The notes under the pieces: generated by a model
Database searches by the model: none
Seen by the model: only the letters and a program-made list of their open reading frames with translations
Told to the model about the DNA's origin: nothing
In this document: piece after piece, positions 1 to 8,101 of the stretch
How the letters are laid out: each line of letters starts with the position of its first letter
Position numbering within the stretch: position 1 is the stretch's first letter
Made by a program: the position numbers and the translations under genes
Assembly: GCA_028292315.1 (NCBI GenBank)
Contig: JAQGMO010000195.1
Location: 1 to 51,533 of the forward strand
DNA from: Herminiimonas sp.
GTDB lineage: Bacteria > Pseudomonadota > Gammaproteobacteria > Burkholderiales > Burkholderiaceae_D
Length of the DNA: 51,533 nucleotides
Direction of reading: 5' to 3'

Positions 1-509
1 ACGCCGAAGGTGGCGGCGGTGATGCGGGTGGTGCTGTTAGCGTAAGGGTAGGACAGCGCGCCCGGATTCGCCTTCGCATATTGCACCAGTTCGGGGACCG
101 AATTTACCTGCAACGAGGGATTCACCACCAGCGCGTGCGGCACGCCGCCGACCACGGAAATCGCGGAAAAATCCTTAAGCGGGTCGTACGGCAGCTTCTT
201 GAACAGCGCCGCGTTGGCCGCCTGTGTTGTATTGGTCGCGAACAGCAATGTGTATCCGTCCGGGTCGGCCTTCGCGACATGGTCCGTGCCGATGATGCCG
301 GTCGCGCCGGGCTTGTTGTCGACTACGATCGGCTGTTTCAGCCTCGGGCTGAGCGAGCGCGCAAGCACCCGGGCCAGCGCGTCGGTCGGGCTTCCCGCGG
401 CGAACGGCACCACGATCCTGATCGGCTTGCTCGGGTAAGCTTGCGCGAATGCCAAATGCGAAATAGCGGCCAGCGCAACGCCCAGTACCGCTAGTTTAAA
501 TGACTTCAT
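1..509 (-). CDS. Bug/TctC-family periplasmic receptor, partial (C-terminus outside window)
   Basis: Periplasmic substrate-binding protein of the tripartite tricarboxylate transporter (Bug) family. It starts at ATG 507-509 with an AAGGAG ribosome site just upstream. The start MKSFKLAVLGVALAAISHLA is a signal peptide with a cleavage site after AFA. The mature part opens with YPSKPIRIVVPFAAGSPTD, the typical Bug N-terminus, and goes on to the ligand-loop motifs GATGIIGTDHVAKADPDGY and KKLPYDPLKDF. About 169 residues are visible, roughly half of a normal protein of about 320; the rest runs off the left edge. It follows the MaoC-like gene after 59 bp on the same strand and is probably co-transcribed with it. 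No TctA/TctB membrane subunit is visible, which is usual for Bug proteins in Burkholderiales. The ligand is unknown; family members bind carboxylates. Confidence 0.9.
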   Translation of the reverse strand, partial: MKSFKLAVLGVALAAISHLAFAQAYPSKPIRIVVPFAAGSPTDALARVLARSLSPRLKQPIVVDNKPGATGIIGTDHVAKADPDGYTLLFATNTTQAANAALFKKLPYDPLKDFSAISVVGGVPHALVVNPSLQVNSVPELVQYAKANPGALSYPYANSTTRITAATFG

Positions 510-568
510 CAATATCTCCTTGTTTGTATTGCGCCAATTTGCCTTAAAAGCACGGCGCCATTGAACTG

Positions 569-1069
569 TTATCCGCGCGGCCGGCTCTTGACCATGCGCA
601 GGGGGTTGTATGTCGCGACCACGTCGCCGCGCTGGTTGACGACCTTGTTGGATGTCCGTAGCAGCCCACGGTCGCCCTTGCTGGTGGCGCGCGCTTCGAC
701 CACTTCGCACTCAACGTGAATCGTATCGCCGGCGGTGGTCGGCTTCAGGATCCTCAGGTCCGCTTCCAGGAACGCCATGCCGGTACGCTGCATCGTGCTC
801 TGCATCAGCAGGCCTTCCGCCATGCAGAAGACCAGAGAGCCGGGCGCCGGCCGCGACCCGATTACCGACACTTCTGCGATGTACTCCACGTTCGTAAACA
901 TTTCCTCGACCATACCGGTGATGCCGATGAAGAGCGTGATGTCGGCTTCGGTGATGGTGCGCCCGAGCGTGCGGAACCGATAGCCGACCGCGACGTCATC
1001 CCAATGGAATCCGATGCCGACAATGTCAATGCCGCTGGCATCCTGGATCGGGGTTTTTGAAATGCTCAA
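569..1069 (-). CDS. MaoC-like hot-dog fold protein, catalytic motif missing
   Basis: A 166-residue protein of the MaoC/R-hydratase (hot-dog) family, which normally hydrates enoyl-CoA thioesters. Family features are GRTITEADITLFIGITG (about residues 36-52), the RPAPGSLVFCMAEGLL helix and the LRILKPTTAGDTIHVECEV strand. The usual catalytic stretch after TG, D-x-N-P-x-H, is replaced here by MVEEMF, so a normal hydratase mechanism is doubtful; a thioesterase, a different dehydratase subtype or a non-catalytic role are alternatives. The start is TTG at 1067-1069, chosen because an AAGGAGG site ends four bases upstream and no better ATG exists. It leads a two-gene unit with the Bug receptor, and its promoter at 1166-1194 shares a 17-bp element with the promoter at 35816. 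Confidence 0.8.
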   Translation of the reverse strand: MSISKTPIQDASGIDIVGIGFHWDDVAVGYRFRTLGRTITEADITLFIGITGMVEEMFTNVEYIAEVSVIGSRPAPGSLVFCMAEGLLMQSTMQRTGMAFLEADLRILKPTTAGDTIHVECEVVEARATSKGDRGLLRTSNKVVNQRGDVVATYNPLRMVKSRPRG

Positions 1070-1165
1070 TTTGCCTCCTTGTTTTCTCTATTGGATAGTC
1101 TGTAGCGACGTGCCGCCACGCCGTCATGGCGCGATTGGACCACTGGCAAGCGACGCCATGGCTTA

Positions 1166-1194
1166 AAGATACCTGCGACATTTCGTTATGTCAA
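1166..1194 (-). promoter_or_regulatory. Putative sigma-70 promoter of the MaoC/Bug unit with embedded palindrome
   Basis: On the minus strand TTGACA (1194-1189) and TATCTT (1171-1166) are separated by exactly 17 bp, a near-consensus sigma-70 promoter about 90 bp before the TTG start. The inverted repeat GACAT-N6-ATGTC at 1177-1192 overlaps the -35 box and could be an operator. The 17 bases at 1179-1195 recur exactly at 35816-35832 before the CoA-transferase gene. Confidence 0.6.
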
Positions 1195-1213
1195 TTGAAA
1201 TTCCATTATGATA

Positions 1214-1238
1214 TTCGGCGCACGCTATTTGCGCCGAA
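1214..1238. repeat. Perfect 9-bp inverted repeat
   Basis: TTCGGCGCA (1214-1222) and TGCGCCGAA (1230-1238) are exact reverse complements around a 7-base loop. No T-run follows on either strand, so it may be a terminator of a non-standard kind or a protein-binding site. It lies about 20 bp upstream of the -35 box of the MaoC promoter. Confidence 0.5.
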
Positions 1239-1444
1239 CTCTGCCAGCACTTTTACCTGAACACGGCTTTAGGGAAGGTCACCCGGTCCAGGAGATAGTT
1301 GCGTTCGCCCCGCGCAAAGCGCTGGTAGCGCGGCTAATTTTATTAAAAAACATATAATTCCGTTTTGTTAGCGGCATGCGAAATGGGGCGCGTGACGGCC
1401 CGAACTGCGCCAGTCCCGGCGCCGCATGTCCGATCTGGCGCAGT

Positions 1445-2653
1445 CTACTTCCAGGAAGCGCATTTGGATTCGGCTTTGGTCGTGAATGCCTGATCGCCCG
1501 GTATCCTGTCGCCGCCTTTGTAATAATCCCATGCGTACTTCGATTCGGCAGGCGACTTGACCTGTCGCAGGTACAGGTCGCTGACCATCCGTCCATCGGG
1601 ACGGATCACGCCATTTTTTGTCAGCATGTCGCTGATCGGCGTTGATTTCATTCGCGCCAGCGTTTTATCGGCATCATCGCTGCCGGTGGCCTTCACCGCT
1701 TTCAGGTAATGCAACGCGGCGGAATAGCCCGAGGCGTGGATGCTATTGGGCATTTTCTTCATCTTCTCGAAATAGCGTTTGGCCCAGGCGCGCGATTCCT
1801 GGTTCTGGTCCCAGTACCAGCTGTCAGTCATGTACATTCCTTGCGTAAGATCCAGTCCCAGGGAATGAATGTCGTTGACAAACATGAGGAGTCCGGCCAG
1901 TTTCATCGTCTTGGTAACCCCGAATTCGTTGGCGGCCTTGATGGCATTGATGGTGTCGCCGCCGGCATTGGCCAAGCCGAGAATCTGTGCTTTTGACGAT
2001 TGCGCCTGCAGCAGGAACGACGAAAAATCGGAGGCCGAGATCGGGTGTCTTACGCTGCCGACGACGGTGCCGCCATTGGCCTTGACGATATCCGCGGTAT
2101 CTTTTTCGAGCGACGCGCCAAATGCATAGTCGGCGGTCAGGAAGTACCACGATTTGCCGCCTTGCTTGACGACGGCCGAACCGGTGCTTTTGGCGAGCGC
2201 TACCGTGTCGTACCCATAATGAATCGTATAGGGATTGCAATCCTCATTGGTCAGGCGCGCGGTGCCGGTGCTAACGACCAGAAAAGGTTTCTTCTTTTCA
2301 GCGGCAATTTTTGCGATTGCCAGGGCGGCACTCGAATTGGTGCCTGCCATAAGGACATCCACGCCTTGCTGATCGACCCACTCGCGCGCCTTGTTGGCTG
2401 CAACGTCGGCCTTGTTCTGGTAGTCGGCGAAAATCAGCTCAATTTTCTTTCCATTGATCGTGCCGCCCGAATCGGCGATTGCGAGGCGCACCGCTTCCAC
2501 CACGCCCTGGCCGGTGACGTCGGCATACAGGCTCGAGAGGTCGACCACCAGGCCGATCTTGATGACATCGTCCGAAATCTGCGCTGAAGACGACCCGGCA
2601 AAACCGATTGCGGCGAGTGCGGAAACAGCGATGGCAAGTTTTTTCAATTTCAC
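1445..2653 (-). CDS. Liv-type ABC transporter periplasmic receptor (Peripla_BP_6)
   Basis: A 402-residue periplasmic ligand-binding protein of the branched-chain amino acid type. The start is GTG at 2651-2653, preceded by AAAAGGA; longer upstream starts would add a stretch before the signal peptide that lacks signal character. The signal sequence KLKKLAIAVSALAAIGFAG ends near SSAQ, and the mature protein begins with DDVIKIGLVVDLSSLYADV. Other family landmarks are the GGTINGKKIELIFADYQNK loop and VLMAGTNSSAALAIAKIAAE. It belongs to a different subfamily from the two receptors at 9011 and 10330 and has no transport subunits beside it. It is transcribed divergently from the acyl-CoA synthetase at 2893, with a shared 239-bp control region. 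It may feed the Liv permease encoded at 8102-16384, but that is inference. Confidence 0.88.
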   Translation of the reverse strand: MKLKKLAIAVSALAAIGFAGSSSAQISDDVIKIGLVVDLSSLYADVTGQGVVEAVRLAIADSGGTINGKKIELIFADYQNKADVAANKAREWVDQQGVDVLMAGTNSSAALAIAKIAAEKKKPFLVVSTGTARLTNEDCNPYTIHYGYDTVALAKSTGSAVVKQGGKSWYFLTADYAFGASLEKDTADIVKANGGTVVGSVRHPISASDFSSFLLQAQSSKAQILGLANAGGDTINAIKAANEFGVTKTMKLAGLLMFVNDIHSLGLDLTQGMYMTDSWYWDQNQESRAWAKRYFEKMKKMPNSIHASGYSAALHYLKAVKATGSDDADKTLARMKSTPISDMLTKNGVIRPDGRMVSDLYLRQVKSPAESKYAWDYYKGGDRIPGDQAFTTKAESKCASWK

Positions 2654-2810
2654 GGTTTTTCCTTTTAGGAGATGCGGGTTTGGTTGAAAACGGACGGGGA
2701 CGCTAAGCGAAACGTGTGGAAGCGCCTTTTTACGGGGCACCGCGAACGCTTGCCGGACTGCCTGCCGCTATGAAAGGAATGGCCGAAAGCTTAACCTTGC
2801 CCTTGCGTAC

Positions 2811-2824
2811 CTGTCAATCGTTAG
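2811..2824 (+). promoter_or_regulatory. Degenerate copy of the TetR-type palindrome
   Basis: CTGTC-AATC-GTTAG keeps the right half-site GTTAG of the four better palindromes but matches only three of five bases in the left half. The following bases GTTAGGTAG are identical to those at 16531-16539. It lies about 70 bp before the acyl-CoA synthetase start, where an operator would be expected, but the evidence is weak. Confidence 0.3.
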
Positions 2825-2892
2825 GTAGACTGAATTTGAAATCTTGATGCCGCAGTCCCTTCAGGGTGCGCAATTTGATCGAGGAGGGTTTT

Positions 2893-4413
2893 GTGGTTAC
2901 ATTCGATGCTGCTTTTCAGCTCACGGTTGGCGATGCCTTGCGCAAGCATGCGACAGTTCAATCGGAAAAAATTGCAATTGAGGATGCGACGCGCGCGTTG
3001 TCATTCAGTGAACTGAACCAGCGCGTGAATCGCTTGGCAAACCTGCTTGCCTCGAAGGGCGTGCGTCGCGGCGATCGCGTCGCCATTCTTTCGGAAAACT
3101 GCATCCCCTATGTGGAGCTGGAACTGGCGGCGGCCAAGCTCGGGGTAATCGTGCCGTGCCTGAACTGGCGTCTGGCCGGGGCGGAGTTAGCCCATTGCAT
3201 CAAACTCACTGCGCCGTCGATGATCCTTGTGTCGGCCCGCCATGCGCCCAGCCTTCAGCAGATCGACCATGGCATCGGCGAGATCGTTCGAATCGACGAA
3301 GACTATGAATCGATGCTGGGAGCTTCCCCGGACCAGGAACCGCATTCCGCAGTGGCGCCCGAAGACGGGTTGGTGATCCTCTACACCAGCGGCACGACGG
3401 GACTTCCCAAAGGCGCCCTGATCAGCCACCGGGCGATGATTGCCAGGGCCCTGTCATTTGCATCGGAATACGGCATCACGCGCAATGACAATTACATTGC
3501 ATGGTCTCCGCTATTTCATATGGCGGCTACCGATTTCACCCTGGCTACGCTGATGCTGGGCGGTAAAGTGCTGGTGCAGGACGGACTGGACGTTGAGCGC
3601 CTGGTTGACATACTGGAGCGGGAACCGATCGGCTGGCTGATGGCGATACCGGGCATGATCGAGAATCTCAACACCGAACTGAAGCGCCGGAAAGCGCAGG
3701 TCAAGTCGGTCAAAATGGTAGGCGCAATGGCGGATCTTGTGCCCTTGCATCAAATTGCCGAGCTGACAACGCTGTTGCGCGCGCCCTACCTGAACACCTT
3801 CGGCAGCACGGAAACCGGCCTGGCGCCGGCATCCGGGTCGCTGATACCGGCCGGGCAGATGCCGCAGACGCTGGCCAAGCGCGAGTCCGGTTTTTGCCGC
3901 ATACGACTGGTGGACCCGGACGACAACGATGTGCCGGACGGCGCGCCGGGCGAGCTGATCATGCGCGGTCCGACCCTGTTCAGCGGCTATTGGGGCGCCC
4001 CCGACGTGAATGCCGACGATTTCCGCGGCGGCTGGTTTCACATGGGCGACATGTTCATGCGGCAGCCGGACGGCGCCATCAACTTTGTCGATCGCGTGAA
4101 GTACCTGATCAAGTCAGGCGGAGAGAATATCTATCCGGCGGAAATCGAACGGGTCCTGTTGTCCCACGCCGATGTGCTGGATGCGGTCGTGGTGCGGCGC
4201 CGCGATCCGAAATGGGGCGAAGTCCCGGTGGCATTCGTCGCTTGCGCCGCGCCAGGGCTCACGGCCGCGGCACTGAGGGAATGGTGCGTCGGACGACTGG
4301 CGAAATACAAGCTGCCGAGCGAAATCCGTTTCGTCGCCGTAACCGATTTTCCGCGCAGCAGCACGGGCAAGATCCAGCGGCATGAAATGGAGCGGATGTG
4401 GATGACGCCGTGA
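2893..4413 (+). CDS. Class I acyl-CoA synthetase (AMP-forming)
   Basis: A 506-residue ANL-superfamily enzyme that activates a carboxylic acid to its CoA thioester through an acyl-adenylate. The GTG start at 2893 is chosen because GAGGAGGG lies four bases upstream; another GTG at 2866 would place that site inside the coding region. The P-loop is LVILYTSGTTGLPKGALISH near residue 160, followed by the STETG motif, WFHMGDMFMRQPDGAINFVD, the hinge region KYLIKSGGENIYPAEIE, and the C-terminal PRSSTGKIQRH with the catalytic Lys. The size and the motifs fit medium-chain, crotonobetaine or alicyclic acid CoA ligases; the substrate cannot be read from the sequence. It is the first gene of a four-gene operon. 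Its stop overlaps the start of the next gene. Confidence 0.9.
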   Translation: MVTFDAAFQLTVGDALRKHATVQSEKIAIEDATRALSFSELNQRVNRLANLLASKGVRRGDRVAILSENCIPYVELELAAAKLGVIVPCLNWRLAGAELAHCIKLTAPSMILVSARHAPSLQQIDHGIGEIVRIDEDYESMLGASPDQEPHSAVAPEDGLVILYTSGTTGLPKGALISHRAMIARALSFASEYGITRNDNYIAWSPLFHMAATDFTLATLMLGGKVLVQDGLDVERLVDILEREPIGWLMAIPGMIENLNTELKRRKAQVKSVKMVGAMADLVPLHQIAELTTLLRAPYLNTFGSTETGLAPASGSLIPAGQMPQTLAKRESGFCRIRLVDPDDNDVPDGAPGELIMRGPTLFSGYWGAPDVNADDFRGGWFHMGDMFMRQPDGAINFVDRVKYLIKSGGENIYPAEIERVLLSHADVLDAVVVRRRDPKWGEVPVAFVACAAPGLTAAALREWCVGRLAKYKLPSEIRFVAVTDFPRSSTGKIQRHEMERMWMTP

Positions 4414-6446
4414 GCTTCGGCCCAGGATTGCCTCGCAACGAACAACCAATGGACATACCAAGAATGAGTCATGAGCATTTTAGCTGGGAGCCCGGCGCCG
4501 ACATTATCGGCCAAAGCAATCTCACCGCCTTCCTGGCCACAGTCGGCCTCTCCGATTATGCAAGCCTGGTGGAAAAGAGCGACGCCGACCCCGGCTGGCT
4601 GATGGAAAACGTTTTTCGCTTTTGCGGCATGCGTTTTTACCAGCCGTACAGCGAAATTCTCGACACCTCCGATGGTATCGCCTGGGCCCGCTGGTGCGTC
4701 GGCGGCACTACCAACCTGGTACTGAACTGCATCGACAAGCACCGCGGAACCGCCGCGTGGGACCGCACCTTCCTGGTCTGGGAGGGCGAAAATCCTGACG
4801 AGCGGCGCAGCTTCACCTATGGCGAGTTCGACGCCGAAGTGTGCCGCTGCGCGGCGGGTCTGACGGCGCTCGGCATCGGCGAGGGAGACACGGTCGGCAT
4901 GTTCATGCCGAATTTGCCGGAGACTTACGCCGCGTTCTTCGCCGTCATCAAGATCGGCGCCATCCTGATGCCTCTGTTCTCCGGCTTCGGCGCGCAGCCG
5001 ATTGCAACCCGGATGAAAGACTGCGGCGCGCGGGTGGTGATCACGGCCGACGGCACCTGGCGCCGCGGCGCGCCGGGCGCGATGAAGGCGGTGCTCGACG
5101 AGGCGCTGGCCGAGGTGACGGGAGTCGAACACGTGATCGTCGTGCAACGCATGGGCGACAAATTGCCGACCCCGATGCAGCCCGGGCGCGACCGCTGGTG
5201 GCACGATATGGTCGCCGGCCAGCCCACTTCGTTTCCGACCCGGGAAATGGCCGCGGAAGCGCCCGCGATTCTGCTCTATACCTCGGGCACGACCGGCAAG
5301 CCCAAGGGTTGCGTATGGACGCACATCGGCTTTCTAGGTTCGATGGTCACGCGCGACATGCATATCTGCGGTGACTACAAGGCGGCCGACCGGTTCTTTT
5401 TCATGAGCGACATGGGCTGGATGGTCGGCGCCATGGGCGCGTGCATTCCAAGCATGTTCGGCGGCAGCCTGCTGGTGGTCGAGGGTACGCCGGATTACCC
5501 GGACACGGGGCGCTTCTGGCGCCTGGTCCAGGACCACAGGGTAAGTTATCTGGGCGTGTCCCCGACCCTGGTGCGCGGACTCATGCGGCACGGATCCGAA
5601 ATCGATGGCTACGACCTTTCTTCGCTGCGCATCCTGTGCTCCGGCGGCGAGGCGTGGACCGAAGCGCCGTGGCGCTGGTTGTTCGAGCACGCCGGCAAGC
5701 GCAAGCTGCCGATCATCAATATTTCCGGGGGCACCGAGGTCGGAGGATGCATCTTCACCGGCACGGTCCATCATCCGATGAAGCCGGGTTCCTTCGGCGG
5801 CCGCGGCCTCGGGATGGGCGCCGATATCGTCGACGAAGCCGGTCGTTCGGTCCAGGCGGGTCAAGTGGGCGAGGTGGTGCTGCGCCAGGCCTCGATCGGC
5901 ATGACCAAGAGCCTGTGGCGCGACGACCAGCGCTATCTGGAGAGTTATTGGAGCACGCTGCCCGGAGTCTGGGTGCACGGCGACTTCGCCATGCGCGACG
6001 AAGACGGCCTGTATTTCATCCTCGGACGTTCCGATGACACGATCAAGGTCTCGGGCAAGCGCACCGGCCCGTCCGAAATCGAAAGCCTGCTGATGGGGTC
6101 GGGAAAGGTGTCCGAAGCCGCGGTGATCGGCGTGCCCGATCCGATCAAGGGCTCGGCCATCGTCTGCGTCTGCGTGGCGATGCCGGGAGTGCCGGCGGAT
6201 GACGCGCTTGCCGATGAGCTGACCGGCGCTGTCGTCGGCGGCATGGGCGCATCCTATCGTCCGAGACAGATCGTCTTCGTCAGCGACCTGCCGAAGACCC
6301 GCAACATGAAAGTGATGCGCCGTGTCGTGCGCGCCGTTTTCCAGGGCGGCGCGGCAGGCGATCTCTCGGCGCTGGTCAATCCCGACGCGGTGGCCGAACT
6401 GCAAGCCAGGTTCAGCGCGATCGAATCAGGAAAAGAAACAAGATGA
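4398..6446 (+). CDS. Acetoacetyl-CoA synthetase-like acyl-CoA synthetase
   Basis: A 682-residue ANL enzyme of the acetyl/acetoacetyl-CoA synthetase branch, larger than the preceding ligase and with an N-terminal cap domain (DADPGWLMENVFRFCGMRFY). Motifs are ILLYTSGTTGKPKGCVWTH near residue 290, the GGTEVGG loop, the hinge GRSDDTIKVSGKRTGPSEIE and a C-terminal LPKTRNMKVMRR that keeps the Lys although the usual SGK is NMK. The GTG start at 4398 has GGAG six bases upstream and overlaps the previous gene by 16 bp, which suggests translational coupling; ATG 4449 and ATG 4464 are alternatives. Its stop overlaps the next gene by 4 bp (ATGA). Having two different acyl-CoA synthetases side by side suggests activation of two different intermediates, such as a starting acid and a degradation product. 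Confidence 0.87.
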   Translation: MDDAVSFGPGLPRNEQPMDIPRMSHEHFSWEPGADIIGQSNLTAFLATVGLSDYASLVEKSDADPGWLMENVFRFCGMRFYQPYSEILDTSDGIAWARWCVGGTTNLVLNCIDKHRGTAAWDRTFLVWEGENPDERRSFTYGEFDAEVCRCAAGLTALGIGEGDTVGMFMPNLPETYAAFFAVIKIGAILMPLFSGFGAQPIATRMKDCGARVVITADGTWRRGAPGAMKAVLDEALAEVTGVEHVIVVQRMGDKLPTPMQPGRDRWWHDMVAGQPTSFPTREMAAEAPAILLYTSGTTGKPKGCVWTHIGFLGSMVTRDMHICGDYKAADRFFFMSDMGWMVGAMGACIPSMFGGSLLVVEGTPDYPDTGRFWRLVQDHRVSYLGVSPTLVRGLMRHGSEIDGYDLSSLRILCSGGEAWTEAPWRWLFEHAGKRKLPIINISGGTEVGGCIFTGTVHHPMKPGSFGGRGLGMGADIVDEAGRSVQAGQVGEVVLRQASIGMTKSLWRDDQRYLESYWSTLPGVWVHGDFAMRDEDGLYFILGRSDDTIKVSGKRTGPSEIESLLMGSGKVSEAAVIGVPDPIKGSAIVCVCVAMPGVPADDALADELTGAVVGGMGASYRPRQIVFVSDLPKTRNMKVMRRVVRAVFQGGAAGDLSALVNPDAVAELQARFSAIESGKETR

Positions 6447-7630
6447 AGCCGGCAAACGACACCATGCGCGGCAAGACCGCGGTCATCGGCGCGGGAATAT
6501 CGGCGGTCGGCAAGGTTCCTGGACGAAGCCCCTTGTTGCTGGCGGCGGATGCGACCAGGAAGGCGCTCGATGACGCCGGCATTGGAAAGGAGCAGATCGA
6601 CGGCGTGCTGGCATGCAGCGCGTTTGCCTCGCCGTTCCATCGTTTCGGCGTCGCTTTCAGCGAATACCTCGGCATCCAGCCGACATTTTGCAACACCCTG
6701 CAGGCGTCCGGCGCCACCGGCGCCACCATGTTTAACATTGCGGCGGCCGCGATCGCCGCCGGGCTGGCCGAAACCGTGCTGGTGGTAGGCGGCGACAGCC
6801 TGCTGACGGGCTTGTCGCCCGATCTCGCCTTGCGTTCCATGACGGAAAGCCGCGATCAGCAATATGAAATGCCGTTCGGTATCCCGGTCGCCAATACCTT
6901 CGCCATGACCGCGCATCGCCATATGAAGGAATTCGGCACCACGTCCGAGCAACTTGCGATGGTGGCGGTAACGCAGCGTGAGCATGCGCGGCGCACGCCT
7001 GGGGCGCAGATGACCAAGCCGATTACGGTGGCCGACGTGCTTGCCTCCGGCATGGTCACCACGCCGTATCACAAGCTCGACTGTTCGCTGATTTCCGACG
7101 GCGCCGCCGCCTTTCTTGTGACGTCGGCGGCGCGCGCAAAATCGCTTGGGATCAGGGCGCCGGTCTACATCCTCGGCGGCGGCGAGTGCTACACCCATGA
7201 ACACATTTTCCTGATGCCTTCGCTGACCGCGACCGGGGCGGTGCAGTCGAGCCGCAACGCCTTCGAAATGGCTGGTTATCAGCCCGGCGATGTCGACGTC
7301 GCCGGCATTTATGATTGCTTCACCGGCACTGTCATCATGATGCTGGAAGACCTCGGCTTCTGTCCGAAAGGGGAGGGCGGACGTTTCGTCGAGGATGGAC
7401 AAATGACCTACGGCGGGGCTATTCCGAGCAACACGCATGGGGGTTTGCTGGCGTTCGCGCATTCCGGCGTGCCGGGCGCCCTGTTCCACTTTTACGAAGT
7501 GATCCTGCAGCTGCGCGGCGAGTGCGGCGAACGCCAGGTGAACGACGCCAATCTTGGCCTGGTTCACAGCCTGGGAGCCGGATTTGCCACCAATGCCACA
7601 ACCATACTCGGGACGGAGGCTACGCTATGA
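6443..7630 (+). CDS. SCP-x/Ltp2-type thiolase-like protein without the nucleophilic Cys
   Basis: A 395-residue thiolase-fold protein of the lipid-transfer/SCP-x group. Where true thiolases have C-A-S-G (for example Cys91 in the thiolase at 34234), this protein has QASG (Gln87), so it cannot form the usual acyl-Cys intermediate. Conserved elements are the DCFTGTVIMMLEDLGF segment, NTHGGLLAFAHSG with its His near residue 333, and the C-terminal LVHSLGAGF. In steroid-degrading bacteria, Cys-less homologues of this type (Ltp2) pair with a DUF35 protein and act as retro-aldolases on beta-hydroxy acyl-CoAs; here a DUF35 gene overlaps directly downstream. A retro-aldolase or modified thiolase role is therefore inferred. 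The start ATG overlaps the upstream stop (ATGA). Confidence 0.87.
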   Translation: MKPANDTMRGKTAVIGAGISAVGKVPGRSPLLLAADATRKALDDAGIGKEQIDGVLACSAFASPFHRFGVAFSEYLGIQPTFCNTLQASGATGATMFNIAAAAIAAGLAETVLVVGGDSLLTGLSPDLALRSMTESRDQQYEMPFGIPVANTFAMTAHRHMKEFGTTSEQLAMVAVTQREHARRTPGAQMTKPITVADVLASGMVTTPYHKLDCSLISDGAAAFLVTSAARAKSLGIRAPVYILGGGECYTHEHIFLMPSLTATGAVQSSRNAFEMAGYQPGDVDVAGIYDCFTGTVIMMLEDLGFCPKGEGGRFVEDGQMTYGGAIPSNTHGGLLAFAHSGVPGALFHFYEVILQLRGECGERQVNDANLGLVHSLGAGFATNATTILGTEATL

Positions 7631-8046
7631 TCAAGATTCAGGACGGGTTGCAAAAACCGCTGCCTATGCCCGACGGCGACACGGCCGTGTTCTGGAACGG
7701 TCTGCGCGAAGGCAAGCTGCTGCTGCAGCATTGCCTGGATTGCCAAAGCGTGCATTACTACCAGCAAGGGATTTGCCGCCAGTGCGGCTCGCAGCGGCTC
7801 GAGCATCGCGCCGCGAGCGGGCGTGGAACTGTTCATTCCTATAGCGTGGTGCACCGCGCGCCGGGGCGCGCTTTCAAGGACGACACGCCGTACGCCGTGC
7901 TGCTCGTGAAGCTGGAGGAAGGGCCGCACATGATCAGCTCGCTGGTGGACGGGGATCCTGAAAAGGTGGACTTTGACATGCCGCTGCAACTGGTTTGCGA
8001 AAAGCTGAGCGATGAAGTGACTTTGCCGCGCTTCAGGCCGGCGTGA
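7627..8046 (+). CDS. DUF35 zinc-ribbon/OB-fold protein, partner of the thiolase-like protein
   Basis: A 139-residue protein with a rubredoxin-like zinc ribbon, HCLDCQSVHYYQQGICRQCG (four Cys in two CxxC pairs), followed by an OB-fold that includes GRGTVHSYSVVHRAPGRAF. DUF35 proteins bind thiolase-like subunits and help bind the CoA substrate or channel the product. The ATGA overlap with the upstream gene implies equal, coupled synthesis, as expected for a two-subunit complex. It ends the plus-strand operon. The next gene is convergent. Confidence 0.9.
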   Translation: MIKIQDGLQKPLPMPDGDTAVFWNGLREGKLLLQHCLDCQSVHYYQQGICRQCGSQRLEHRAASGRGTVHSYSVVHRAPGRAFKDDTPYAVLLVKLEEGPHMISSLVDGDPEKVDFDMPLQLVCEKLSDEVTLPRFRPA

Positions 8047-8101
8047 CTTCGTCGTCGCCCGCCCGGCGCAGCGGCGGCGCCGTCGCGCGGGCTGCGTCCC
8101 A
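8047..8101. terminator. Possible bidirectional hairpin between convergent genes
   Basis: CGGCGC (8064-8069) and GCGCCG (8077-8082) can pair around a 7-base loop between two convergent stop codons. There is no T-run on either strand, so an intrinsic terminator is only suggested by position. Confidence 0.25.

Larger units (their letters stand above)
1070..1444. other. Gene-free gap with a promoter and an inverted repeat
   Basis: A 375-bp intergenic stretch between the Liv-type receptor and the MaoC-like gene, both on the minus strand. It holds the minus-strand promoter at 1166-1194 and a perfect 9-bp inverted repeat, TTCGGCGCA-N7-TGCGCCGAA, at 1214-1238. A short GC hairpin, GCGCC-N6-GGCGC at 1407-1422, lies just past the receptor stop codon but has no T-run, so it is only a weak terminator candidate. 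Short open frames here look like noise. Confidence 0.6.
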
